From positions 1 through 10,954 of the forward strand of contig JABSQY010000056.1 of NCBI GenBank assembly GCA_013215525.1: a stretch of DNA of 10,954 bases, in the 5' to 3' direction. The notes under the pieces are model-generated. The model worked only from the letters and a program-made list of their open reading frames with translations, made no database searches and was not told where the DNA came from. The DNA comes from Nanoarchaeales archaeon. GTDB taxonomy: Archaea; Nanobdellota; Nanobdellia; Woesearchaeales; UBA583. Shown here in pieces: positions 5,306-10,954 of this stretch (the first letter of the stretch is position 1; each line of letters opens with the position of its first letter). The position numbers were made by a program, and so were the translations under genes.

Positions 5306-6646
5306 TTATCTATAATTAAATACTATATTTTTATATATATTAAACGCATTAGGATTTGAAATCTCTTTAGAATTAATTTCAATAATTCCTGAATCCATAC
5401 ATCTAACTTTATCTGTTAATGACATCATTGATGAAGTTGGAGTAATAGCGCCATACTTACCTAAATATGTAATACATGAATCTGTTTGATTAAAATTAAA
5501 ATTATTAATGTAATAAATTGGTAATCTTGTATTAATTCCTTTCTCAATTCCTGCTGCATCATAACCTAATATTTTTTCATTATCTACTTTTTTTCTAATG
5601 AAAATTGATTTAGTATTCTCACTTTCATCAATATTACTTAAATCATCAAAATTTGTAAGAACTCCATCTAAATCTAATCCATTTTCATAAATTACGAATT
5701 CATAATTATTTGAATTATATTCTAATGTATATTCTGTATCTAATACATCTGTATACACTGCTTTATGTAAATCTCCTACTACTGGTAAAATTTCTTTTAA
5801 ATTTAAACCTTGTACTAATCCTTCTTCCATTGTTGTTGTATCAAATACCGTTGTAGGTTTAGCGCGAACATTTGGAGTTCTCTTTACTTTAGTAGTACGA
5901 ACATCTGGCAATCCATATTCAAGGCCATACACGATTGTATTTTTTTCATCCAAATCTTCATTCTTAACAATACATACTTTATATGACTTTACAATCTTTG
6001 AAAAAAATTCAAAATTTAAATCTTTAAATTGTGAATGTCCACTATTTACTCCATCATTACAATACACAAGTAACTTTGCATTTTCCCAACTTTGAGGGAT
6101 TTTCACAGATTTATACAAATCAATAGTTGTTGGACAATAATATAAATCTCGATTTGGAAGAGTTTTACTACATCCTCCTTCACACAAATGAGATGGTACT
6201 CCTACAATTTTTAATTCAGTCTGTATTTGATATAATCCTCCTACTGTACAATAAATTTTTTTATCTAATCCGCAACTAAAAGCTTTACTAAATCCTTGAT
6301 AAACTATATTAATAGTTGTATCTGGGGATTCACATCCTCTACAAGTTTTAAATCTTTTAGTGCTACTAGTTAAAATATCTCCAAATGGCGACACAACTGA
6401 TAATCTTAAAAAACTAGTAAGACTATTATCATCTTTATTTGGGTCAACAATTTGATTACATTCATTATAAGATTGATCTTCAGGAGTAGTTGTAGTTCCT
6501 CCACTACCTCCTCTTCCTCCTCCATCACGTTCCCATCTTCGTTTACCATCTTCATCTATAATCCATATTGAATAGGAAGAACTTAATAATATTAAACAAG
6601 TAAATATAACAGTTATAAAATTAAAACTTTTTTTTAATACATTCAT
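5306..6646 (-). CDS. Secreted cysteine-rich surface protein, function unknown
   Basis: This 446-residue protein has a basic N-terminus and one hydrophobic segment (about 8-27) that reads as a signal peptide or anchor. A Gly/Thr-rich linker follows (about 42-55, GGGRGGSGGTTTTPE), then a large polar domain. Outside the signal segment there are 12 cysteines, including TCRGC and LCEGGC pairs, an even number consistent with disulfide bonds outside the cell. I recognise no enzyme motif. The stop overlaps the start region of a prepilin-like gene (1-base gap), so the two are co-expressed, and a pilus- or surface-associated role is a reasonable inference. TATTTATA on the minus strand (about 6669-6676) lies about 23-30 bases before the ATG at 6646. 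No close homologue is known to me, and it may be lineage-specific. Confidence 0.7.
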   Translation of the reverse strand: MNVLKKSFNFITVIFTCLILLSSSYSIWIIDEDGKRRWERDGGGRGGSGGTTTTPEDQSYNECNQIVDPNKDDNSLTSFLRLSVVSPFGDILTSSTKRFKTCRGCESPDTTINIVYQGFSKAFSCGLDKKIYCTVGGLYQIQTELKIVGVPSHLCEGGCSKTLPNRDLYYCPTTIDLYKSVKIPQSWENAKLLVYCNDGVNSGHSQFKDLNFEFFSKIVKSYKVCIVKNEDLDEKNTIVYGLEYGLPDVRTTKVKRTPNVRAKPTTVFDTTTMEEGLVQGLNLKEILPVVGDLHKAVYTDVLDTEYTLEYNSNNYEFVIYENGLDLDGVLTNFDDLSNIDESENTKSIFIRKKVDNEKILGYDAAGIEKGINTRLPIYYINNFNFNQTDSCITYLGKYGAITPTSSMMSLTDKVRCMDSGIIEINSKEISNPNAFNIYKNIVFNYR

Positions 6647-6719
6647 ACTAAATTAATAAAAAAATCAATTATAAATACTTGTTACTACCTAAATTCTAAC
6701 GTTTTGATTTTTTATCTCT

Positions 6720-6840
6720 TTTTTTTCAAATTTTTCTCATTTGGTACTTTGTGTGAAATGAAATAAATTAACACATTGTGTTTATTTGTTTTGAAATTTT
6801 TTTCAAATTTCTCTCATTTGATACATTGTATCAAATGAAA
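6720..6840. repeat. Tandem-spaced hairpin repeats in a divergent intergenic region
   Basis: A ~44-base unit occurs twice 77 bases apart (6720-6763 and 6797-6840): T-tract, CAAATTT, then a 23-base inverted repeat. In copy 2 the inverted repeat (6815-6837) is perfect with 10-base arms (CATTTGATAC). In copy 1 (6738-6760) the arms differ at several positions but mostly stay paired, using G-T pairs and one mismatch. Between the copies lies a third hairpin (about 6760-6787) with AACAC-ATT-GTGTT at its tip. TTTCAAA (about 6724-6730) can also pair with TTTGAAA (about 6789-6795) and enclose the first two hairpins. The region 6647-6874 contains no gene. Confidence 0.6.
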
Positions 6841-6842
6841 CA

Positions 6843-6874
6843 ATTTTATAAACTAATTTATTTTTATATATTTT
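6843..6874 (+). promoter_or_regulatory. Putative TATA box of the methyltransferase-kinase gene
   Basis: TTTTATAAA (about 6844-6851) lies about 25-31 bases before the ATG at 6875, right after the last hairpin repeat. The closer TTATATA (about 6863-6869) is too near the start for a leaderless transcript and has no Shine-Dalgarno function. Confidence 0.4.
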
Positions 6875-8113
6875 ATGGCATACAAATACGAAAATGTGTA
6901 CGAACCTGAGGAAGATTCAGAACTTTTACTAAAACATACAATTAGTGAACTAAAACATTTTTTTATTGGAAAATCAATTCAGCAAAAGCAACAACACAGT
7001 CTCTGCGAAGTTGGTGTTGGAAGTGGATTTGTATCAACAAATTTAGCAAAACAATTTCCAAATATTCAATTTTTCGCAAGTGATATTAATTCTTCGGCAA
7101 TTGATTTAACAAAATTAGAATTCTCTTTAATTAAAACAACTACTAAACCAAATATACAAAATAAACCTTTTTTTGAGGGATTTAAAAAAGAACAAAAATT
7201 CGATACAATTATATTTAATACACCTTACTTTCCATTTGAATCTAAAAAAGATAATTTCAAAGATATGACAATGAAAGATAGAGCAATTTATGGTGGCATA
7301 AATGGTTATGAAGTAATTAATGAATTCATAGAACTTACAATTCAAAGATTAAATCCAGATGGATTTTGTATTATGATTTTTTCATCATTATCAAACTACA
7401 CTGAAATCGAAAAAGTGTTAATTAAAAATTCATATAATTACTCAATGCTTGAATCAGAAAATTCATTTTTTGAAAAAATTCATTGTTTAAAGTTTTGGCC
7501 AAAAAATGATTTAAAACAAGTTTTAAAAAATAAAGAAATTACAAATTTAAAATACTTATCTTTAGGAAAACATTCATCCGTATTTCAATGTGATTTCAAT
7601 AATATTAATTGTATTGTAAAAATCGGTAAAGAACAACACTTAGAAAAAGAAGGTTTTTTTGAAGAAAAATTAAAAGATGAATTCTTTGTACCAAAAATGT
7701 ATTATAGACATAAAAACTACATTGTACGAGAGATGTACACAGGACAGACAATCGAGCATTTTATAGACAACCCAAACACGACACTGAAAGAACTTACAAT
7801 AGTATTAAGTGAAATATTAAAAGCGTGTTTTAGAATTGATGAATTAAAAATTACAAAATTTGAAATGACAAATCCATACAAACACATCTACATTGAATCT
7901 GATTTAAGTATTGGATTTATAGATTTTGAAAGATGTATTTTTGCAGACAAACCAAAAAACACAACACAAATTCTACAATACTTTAGAAGAAACATTCCTA
8001 AATTTGGTAACATTGGATTAAAATTATCAAACGAAAAAATATTATATATTGGTAAAAAATATCGTGATGATTTAATTCCATTTACAATTCAAGATATACT
8101 CGAATTAAAATAA
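6875..8113 (+). CDS. HemK/Mtq2-type SAM methyltransferase fused to a kinase-like domain
   Basis: The 412-residue protein has two domains. Residues 1-210 are a class I SAM methyltransferase of the HemK/PrmC/Mtq2 group. The archaeal opening YEPEEDSELLLKH is followed by motif I CEVGVGSGF (44-52), the acidic SD (69-70) after strand 2, and FNTPYFP (114-120) in place of the NPPY motif that binds a glutamine or adenine amide. Residues about 222-412 resemble a small protein-kinase fold. There is a glycine-loop-like LGKHSSVF (230-237), VKIGK with K249 as ATP-binding lysine candidate, VPKMYY, a hinge-like YIVREMYTG (282-290), and FIDFE (348-352) at the metal-binding position. KPKNTTQ follows, as in the predicted archaeal Ser/Thr kinase family COG2112. 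A clear HRD/HGD catalytic loop is missing, so it may be an inactive or atypical kinase. It converges with the next gene with a 9-base gap. Confidence 0.8.
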   Translation: MAYKYENVYEPEEDSELLLKHTISELKHFFIGKSIQQKQQHSLCEVGVGSGFVSTNLAKQFPNIQFFASDINSSAIDLTKLEFSLIKTTTKPNIQNKPFFEGFKKEQKFDTIIFNTPYFPFESKKDNFKDMTMKDRAIYGGINGYEVINEFIELTIQRLNPDGFCIMIFSSLSNYTEIEKVLIKNSYNYSMLESENSFFEKIHCLKFWPKNDLKQVLKNKEITNLKYLSLGKHSSVFQCDFNNINCIVKIGKEQHLEKEGFFEEKLKDEFFVPKMYYRHKNYIVREMYTGQTIEHFIDNPNTTLKELTIVLSEILKACFRIDELKITKFEMTNPYKHIYIESDLSIGFIDFERCIFADKPKNTTQILQYFRRNIPKFGNIGLKLSNEKILYIGKKYRDDLIPFTIQDILELK

Positions 8114-8122
8114 AAAATAAAG

Positions 8123-8800
8123 TTATTTTAATCTAGCTTTAATAATCATAAATGCGGGATATTTATCTCCATTAATTTCTTCAGCATTACTTGGGTCGTA
8201 CTTTTCATCAAAACCTAAAATCTCAAAATTATTCAAAAAATATGGACTTAAATATTCACTAATTGTATGTGTTGGTTCGCAAACAACTAACTTTCCAGAA
8301 AATAAAATTGAATCAACTATTTCTTTTTTGAAATAATCTTTCTGCTTTTTTTTCTTTTCTATAAATTGTCTAATTGGATGTACAACTAAAAAAATAAACT
8401 CTCCATTTTTTTTTAAGACTCTTTTAACTTCTCTATAAATTGGTTCAATATTTTCAGATGTTTGAATAGAATATTTACTACAAACAACATCAAAAGTATT
8501 ATCTTTAAATGGAATATTTTCAAAATATCCTAATCTGATTTTATTATTGGATTTTTCATATTTTTTATTAGAAATTTCAACCATTTTTTCAGATGAATCA
8601 ATACCATAACTATTAGCACCTAACTTATCAAAATATTTTATATCTACTCCTTCACCACAACCTAAATCAAGTAATGTTTTATTCTTTAAATTTTCATCAA
8701 AATATGAATAATAACTTAGATTAGTAACTTTATCTAGTCCTTTGTGTAATCCATTAAACTCTTCTGCAAATTTATTATATTGTTTATTTTGTGACACCAT
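8123..8800 (-). CDS. Class I SAM-dependent methyltransferase (UbiE/Methyltransf_11 type)
   Basis: This 225-residue protein has SAM motif I LLDLGCGEG (43-51), the acidic residue after strand 2 in GIDSSEKM (67-73), NIPFKDNTFDVVCSKYSIQT (about 95-114) as motifs II/III, and EVKRVLKKNGEFIF as the post-motif segment. This order is typical of small-molecule methyltransferases of the Methyltransf_11/25 group; the substrate is unknown. The start is taken at ATG 8800 (MVSQNKQY). A longer frame from TTG at 8833 would add a hydrophobic stub and run up to the palindromic operator, so it is rejected. The ATG lies about 25 bases from a TATA-like box (8824-8830, read on the minus strand). The gene is divergent from a TrmB-family regulator, which probably controls it. 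Confidence 0.85.
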   Translation of the reverse strand: MVSQNKQYNKFAEEFNGLHKGLDKVTNLSYYSYFDENLKNKTLLDLGCGEGVDIKYFDKLGANSYGIDSSEKMVEISNKKYEKSNNKIRLGYFENIPFKDNTFDVVCSKYSIQTSENIEPIYREVKRVLKKNGEFIFLVVHPIRQFIEKKKKQKDYFKKEIVDSILFSGKLVVCEPTHTISEYLSPYFLNNFEILGFDEKYDPSNAEEINGDKYPAFMIIKARLK

Positions 8801-8821
8801 AACTATTAGTAAGTTAAAACA

Positions 8822-8830
8822 ACATATAAA
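8822..8830. promoter_or_regulatory. TATA-like box shared by divergent genes
   Basis: ATATAAA reads as a TATA box on both strands (TTTATAT on the minus). It lies about 24-30 bases from the minus-strand ATG at 8800 and about 30-36 bases from the plus-strand ATG at 8860, and only 60 bases separate the two start codons. Both genes would have leaderless mRNAs. Confidence 0.45.
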
Positions 8831-8833
8831 CAA

Positions 8834-8857
8834 CTATAACAACTATAGTTGTTATAG
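8834..8857. promoter_or_regulatory. Perfect 24-base palindrome, probable TrmB-type operator
   Basis: Each 12-base half reads CTATAACAACTA on its own strand, and all 12 pairs match with no spacer. The site ends two bases before the regulator's ATG and lies between the shared TATA-like box and that start, where a bound dimer would block the regulator's transcription. From the other side it sits upstream of the methyltransferase TATA box, where the same protein could activate or repress. Confidence 0.8.
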
Positions 8858-8859
8858 AA

Positions 8860-9582
8860 ATGGAATCAAAAGCATTAGAATCTCTAGGATTAACTAAAAC
8901 TGAGATAGACGTATTCATAGCTTTATTAGAACTACGTTCATCCACAGCAAAACAAGTAATTGAAAATACTAAACTACAAAATGCAGTAGTACACAGAGCA
9001 TTTAATTCATTAAAAGATAAAGGATTATTAACATATACATTTGAAGGAAAGATAAGAAAATATCAAAGTATAGAACCTTCCGGACTTCTTACAATTTTAG
9101 ATGAAAACAAATCTGAAATGAAAAAATTAATTCTTGAACTAGAACAAAAAAGAAACTTATCAAAACCAAAACCACTTGGTAGGATTTATGAAGGAAAAAA
9201 AGGAATTAAAGAATTATTAAATTTAATGATACAAAAAGAAAATTCAACATATTATGCATATGGTGGACCAAAAAAAGCTGAGGAATTATTAACGGATTAT
9301 TTTTGGGATGGATTTCATAAAAGAAGAGTTTCAAATAACATTTCTGCAAAACTAATATTTCATACATCATTAAAAGATTGGAAAAAAAAATTAAACAAAA
9401 TAGAATTAACACAAGTAAAACTTACAAACAAAAATTTTGAAGCAATCACTGAAACAATAATCTGTGACAATAAAGTTGCAATAATAATTTATTTAGACAC
9501 TCCTTTTGGATTTTTAATAGATGAAGAAAAAGCTGCAAATTCCTACATGGAATTTTTTAAAATATTGTGGAATCAAGTATAA
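8860..9582 (+). CDS. TrmB-family transcriptional regulator
   Basis: The 240-residue protein has an N-terminal winged-helix domain (about 1-75: ESLGLTKTEIDVFIALLEL, STAKQVIENTKL, AVVHRAFNSLKDKGLL, then a wing ending RKYQSIEPSGLL). This is the TrmB DNA-binding pattern (PF01978). A short coiled linker follows (about 82-100) and then a C-terminal effector-like region starting GRIYEGKKGIKELLN, which TrmB-like proteins carry after the linker. In characterised relatives this part senses sugars or other small molecules; the ligand here is unknown. The ATG at 8860 starts two bases after a perfect palindrome, so autoregulation is likely, together with control of the divergent methyltransferase. Length is typical of the short TrmB-like group. 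Confidence 0.88.
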   Translation: MESKALESLGLTKTEIDVFIALLELRSSTAKQVIENTKLQNAVVHRAFNSLKDKGLLTYTFEGKIRKYQSIEPSGLLTILDENKSEMKKLILELEQKRNLSKPKPLGRIYEGKKGIKELLNLMIQKENSTYYAYGGPKKAEELLTDYFWDGFHKRRVSNNISAKLIFHTSLKDWKKKLNKIELTQVKLTNKNFEAITETIICDNKVAIIIYLDTPFGFLIDEEKAANSYMEFFKILWNQV

Positions 9583-9614
9583 TTCATTAATAAAAAGAAA
9601 GATAATTAGATTAG

Positions 9615-9629
9615 AATAGTTATACTATT
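9615..9629. promoter_or_regulatory. Imperfect palindrome related to the TrmB operator
   Basis: AATAGTTATACTATT is an inverted repeat with six-base arms around three bases, and it shares the TAGTT/AACTA words with the 8834-8857 palindrome. It lies between the 3' ends of two convergent genes, a poor place for an operator, so it may be chance. Confidence 0.2.
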
Positions 9630-9668
9630 TAGATAAGTAATTTAGAATAAAAATAAAGTAAAATAATT

Positions 9669-9926
9669 TTATTTTTTAGATTTAGAAATACTAGTTGATT
9701 CTAAAAATTTATTTGAAAATTTAGGTAAGTAGTGTGTTTCAATCATCATAAGCATAATCACAACAAGCCACATAGAGTTAAGCTGCGTCCACAGTAAGTT
9801 ATCTGTATATGTATCAACTCCATTTAAAGTTAAATTCATAATAAATACAAATAATGAAATACCTAACAACACATTTGCTAAATATCTAATCATTTTCCCA
9901 ATTAATATTCTTTTATCGTTTTCCAT
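9669..9926 (-). CDS. Small two-helix membrane protein, function unknown
   Basis: This 85-residue protein has a basic N-terminus, one hydrophobic helix (about 14-34, YLANVLLGISLFVFIMNLTL), a polar loop with GVDTYTDNLLWTQ, a second helix (about 50-63, SMWLVVIMLMMIE) and a polar, lysine-rich end (STSISKSKK). The hairpin topology with K-rich tails on the same side suggests both ends are cytoplasmic. No family is recognised. A/T-rich TATA-like sequence (about 9940-9955) lies upstream of the ATG at 9926, and three 11-base-spaced direct repeats lie beyond it. The frame is complete, and hydrophobic periodicity and start context support it as real. Confidence 0.6.
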   Translation of the reverse strand: MENDKRILIGKMIRYLANVLLGISLFVFIMNLTLNGVDTYTDNLLWTQLNSMWLVVIMLMMIETHYLPKFSNKFLESTSISKSKK

Positions 9927-9974
9927 ATAAATTCTATATTTTTTATATTTATAAATTTAATTAATCTGAATTGT

Positions 9975-10005
9975 AGATAAATTTCAGATAAATTGTAGAT
10001 AAATT
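9975..10005. repeat. Three AGATAAATT direct repeats with exact 11-base spacing
   Basis: AGATAAATT occurs at 9975-9983, 9986-9994 and 9997-10005, each starting 11 bases after the previous one, so all three face the same side of the helix. They lie about 50-80 bases before the ATG of the minus-strand membrane protein, upstream of its TATA-like region, where an activator or cooperative regulator could bind. The rest of the 285-base gap 9927-10211 has no gene. Confidence 0.5.
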
Positions 10006-10136
10006 ATAATTATTTGAGTTGTATTAAATTAACTATACTAAATTTTTTTAATATAAATATTTATAACCTTTATTTTATATCAACAATACTATGTTTAATA
10101 ATTATTACATGCAATGTTTAAACCTTTTATCTAACA

Positions 10137-10152
10137 AACTATAGTTAACTAT
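10137..10152. promoter_or_regulatory. Overlapping palindromes matching the TrmB operator core
   Basis: AACTATAGTT (10137-10146) is identical to the centre of the 8834-8857 palindrome and overlaps a second palindrome ATAGTTAACTAT (10141-10152). The site lies about 30-45 bases upstream of the TATA-like TTATAAATA (10182-10190) of the lipoprotein gene, a suitable position for an activator or repressor. Confidence 0.45.
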
Positions 10153-10181
10153 TGATTTTTTTTGATTTGAAATAGTAATTA

Positions 10182-10190
10182 TTATAAATA
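10182..10190 (+). promoter_or_regulatory. TATA box of the lipoprotein gene
   Basis: TTATAAATA lies 22-30 bases before the ATG at 10212, the spacing of a leaderless archaeal promoter. No Shine-Dalgarno sequence precedes the start. Confidence 0.45.
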
Positions 10191-10211
10191 ATAAACAATT
10201 ATAATTAATAT

Positions 10212-10790
10212 ATGAATAAAATATTATTATTAATTTCTTTAATTTTTGTAATTTTCACAGGTTGTTCAAGTTCTGAAAACTCAACTGAAATAATTAATGA
10301 AATTAAAGATAATACAATAGGTTCACCATTAATAGAAAAAGAATTATTTTCAGGACAGCTTGAAATTAAAGTTCCTTCCTCATTTCAAATCATGGGTGAA
10401 GAAATGGCACAAGTAAAATATCCAAGTATAAATCGTCCAGAATTAATTTATACTGATTCTACTGGTAGTACAAATCTAGCATTTAAAAGAACTGGAAGTT
10501 CAGTAACAAATAATCAAATTTCAGAATTTGTAGATACTTTAAGTCAAACGTTTAAAAAAATATATCCTTCTGCAACTTGGTATGATGAAAATGTTTATGA
10601 AATTAATGGAAAAAATATTGGAGTTTTAGAATTATCAACTCCAACCATTGATACTGAGATTTATAATTATATCTTCTTTTTTGAAATGAATGGGAAATTA
10701 ACAATGGTATCTTTTAATTCATTATTAGAAGAAAAAGAAAATTGGGAAGTTTTGGCTAAAGAAATAAGAAATTCCGTAAAAGTGAATTAA
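10212..10790 (+). CDS. Putative lipoprotein, PsbP/DcrB-like domain suspected
   Basis: The 192-residue protein begins with a classic lipoprotein signal: basic MNK, a hydrophobic core (4-15) and lipobox FTGC with C18, followed by the flexible SSSENSTE. The mature part (about 48-192) starts 'LEIKVPSSFQI' and runs through alternating strands and helices, with a SISFxDTLSQTF-type helix and a C-terminal NWEVLAKEIRNSVKVN. That order (KVPxxW/F opening, FKxx...NG...YxxFFxxNGKLTMVSF, final helix before SVK) resembles the PsbP/DcrB/LpqN-like alpha/beta fold found in many lipoproteins; the assignment is tentative. It is likely anchored outside the cell. The upstream region carries a copy of the TrmB operator core. 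Confidence 0.75.
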   Translation: MNKILLLISLIFVIFTGCSSSENSTEIINEIKDNTIGSPLIEKELFSGQLEIKVPSSFQIMGEEMAQVKYPSINRPELIYTDSTGSTNLAFKRTGSSVTNNQISEFVDTLSQTFKKIYPSATWYDENVYEINGKNIGVLELSTPTIDTEIYNYIFFFEMNGKLTMVSFNSLLEEKENWEVLAKEIRNSVKVN

Positions 10791-10798
10791 TTTACTTT

Positions 10799-10954
10799 TT
10801 AAAAGTTTTTTTTAATTTTATTTTTATATTTTTCAAATTCATTATTTAAAATAATATTTAGGTGTTTTAACCAGATAAATTTATTTAGTTCATTTTCAGT
10901 ATTTGATTTTTCATCAATATTTAGATAAGTTTTTTTAAGATATTTATTTATTTT
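10799..10954 (-). CDS. C-terminal end of an unidentified gene (partial)
   Basis: On the minus strand the frame is open from the window edge (10954) to a TAA at 10799-10801, giving 51 residues that start KINKYLKKTYLNIDEKS and end KYKNKIKKNF. It is rich in N, K, I and L, with a helical look and no recognisable motif. The stop lies 8 bases beyond the lipoprotein stop on the other strand, the tight convergent spacing seen elsewhere in this window. A chance open frame of this length is possible in AT-rich DNA but less likely given the protein-like mix of charged and hydrophobic residues. Confidence 0.5.
   Translation of the reverse strand, partial: KINKYLKKTYLNIDEKSNTENELNKFIWLKHLNIILNNEFEKYKNKIKKNF

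Noticed and set aside
7127..7345. 72-residue minus-strand frame
   Set aside because: It is antisense to the methyltransferase motif region of the 6875-8113 gene and has a Phe/Ile/Cys-rich composition typical of shadows.
8801..8833. Extended N-terminus of the 8123-8800 methyltransferase from a TTG start
   Set aside because: It would add a hydrophobic stub absent from the family, cross the shared TATA-like box and end beside the palindrome. ATG 8800 fits a leaderless start.
10097..10108. TAATAATTATTA palindrome upstream of the lipoprotein gene
   Set aside because: It is pure A/T, so such palindromes are expected by chance in this composition, and nothing links it to another site.

Overview
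The window is strongly AT-rich and archaeal. It carries a clamp-loader small subunit (RfcS), a TrmB-family regulator, a short class III (prepilin-like) signal-peptide protein, a HemK/Mtq2-type methyltransferase fused to a kinase-like domain, and start codons that mostly sit 22-32 bases after an A/T-rich TATA-like box with no Shine-Dalgarno sequence, as expected for leaderless archaeal transcripts. The small coiled-coil cluster and compact layout resemble DPANN-type genomes (Woesearchaeota/Pacearchaeota-like), but that placement is an inference from gene style and not from a marker tree. Layout: 2-493 is the C-terminal half of an AEC-family permease. 588-2099 is a tight three-gene cluster of unrecognised coiled-coil proteins. 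2100-2417 is a non-coding gap between convergent genes that can fold into a branched RNA. 2418-3092 (minus) is a VC0807-family membrane protein, divergent from rfcS (3169-4119). 4314-4703 is an IscU/SufU-like Fe-S scaffold. 4917-5109 is non-coding with two identical 28-base hairpin repeats. 5110-6646 (minus) is a two-gene unit of a Cys-rich secreted protein and a prepilin-like peptide. 6647-6874 is a divergent intergenic region full of hairpins. 6875-8113 is the methyltransferase-kinase fusion. 8123-8800 (minus) is a SAM methyltransferase, divergent from a TrmB regulator (8860-9582) across a perfect 24-base palindrome. 9669-9926 (minus) is a two-helix membrane protein, 10212-10790 a lipoprotein, and 10799-10954 (minus) the C-terminal end of another gene. 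The most striking feature lies between 4119 and 4916. Both rfcS and the Fe-S scaffold gene are followed by a ~115-base element with the same 45-base core (44/45 identical) enclosed by a long imperfect inverted repeat. The arms differ between the copies at two positions where both partners changed and pairing was kept. Each element is then followed by a second, diverged copy of the 3' end of the gene just upstream (54 and 99 bases). The duplicated ends differ mainly at synonymous positions, so they were coding while they diverged. This looks like a minimal integrative or RNA element that inserts at gene 3' ends and leaves the host gene and the downstream promoter intact. I do not recognise it as a known family. 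A second theme is regulation around the TrmB gene. The perfect palindrome is centred on AACTATAGTT, and the same decamer recurs at 10137-10146 upstream of the lipoprotein gene, suggesting a small local regulon.
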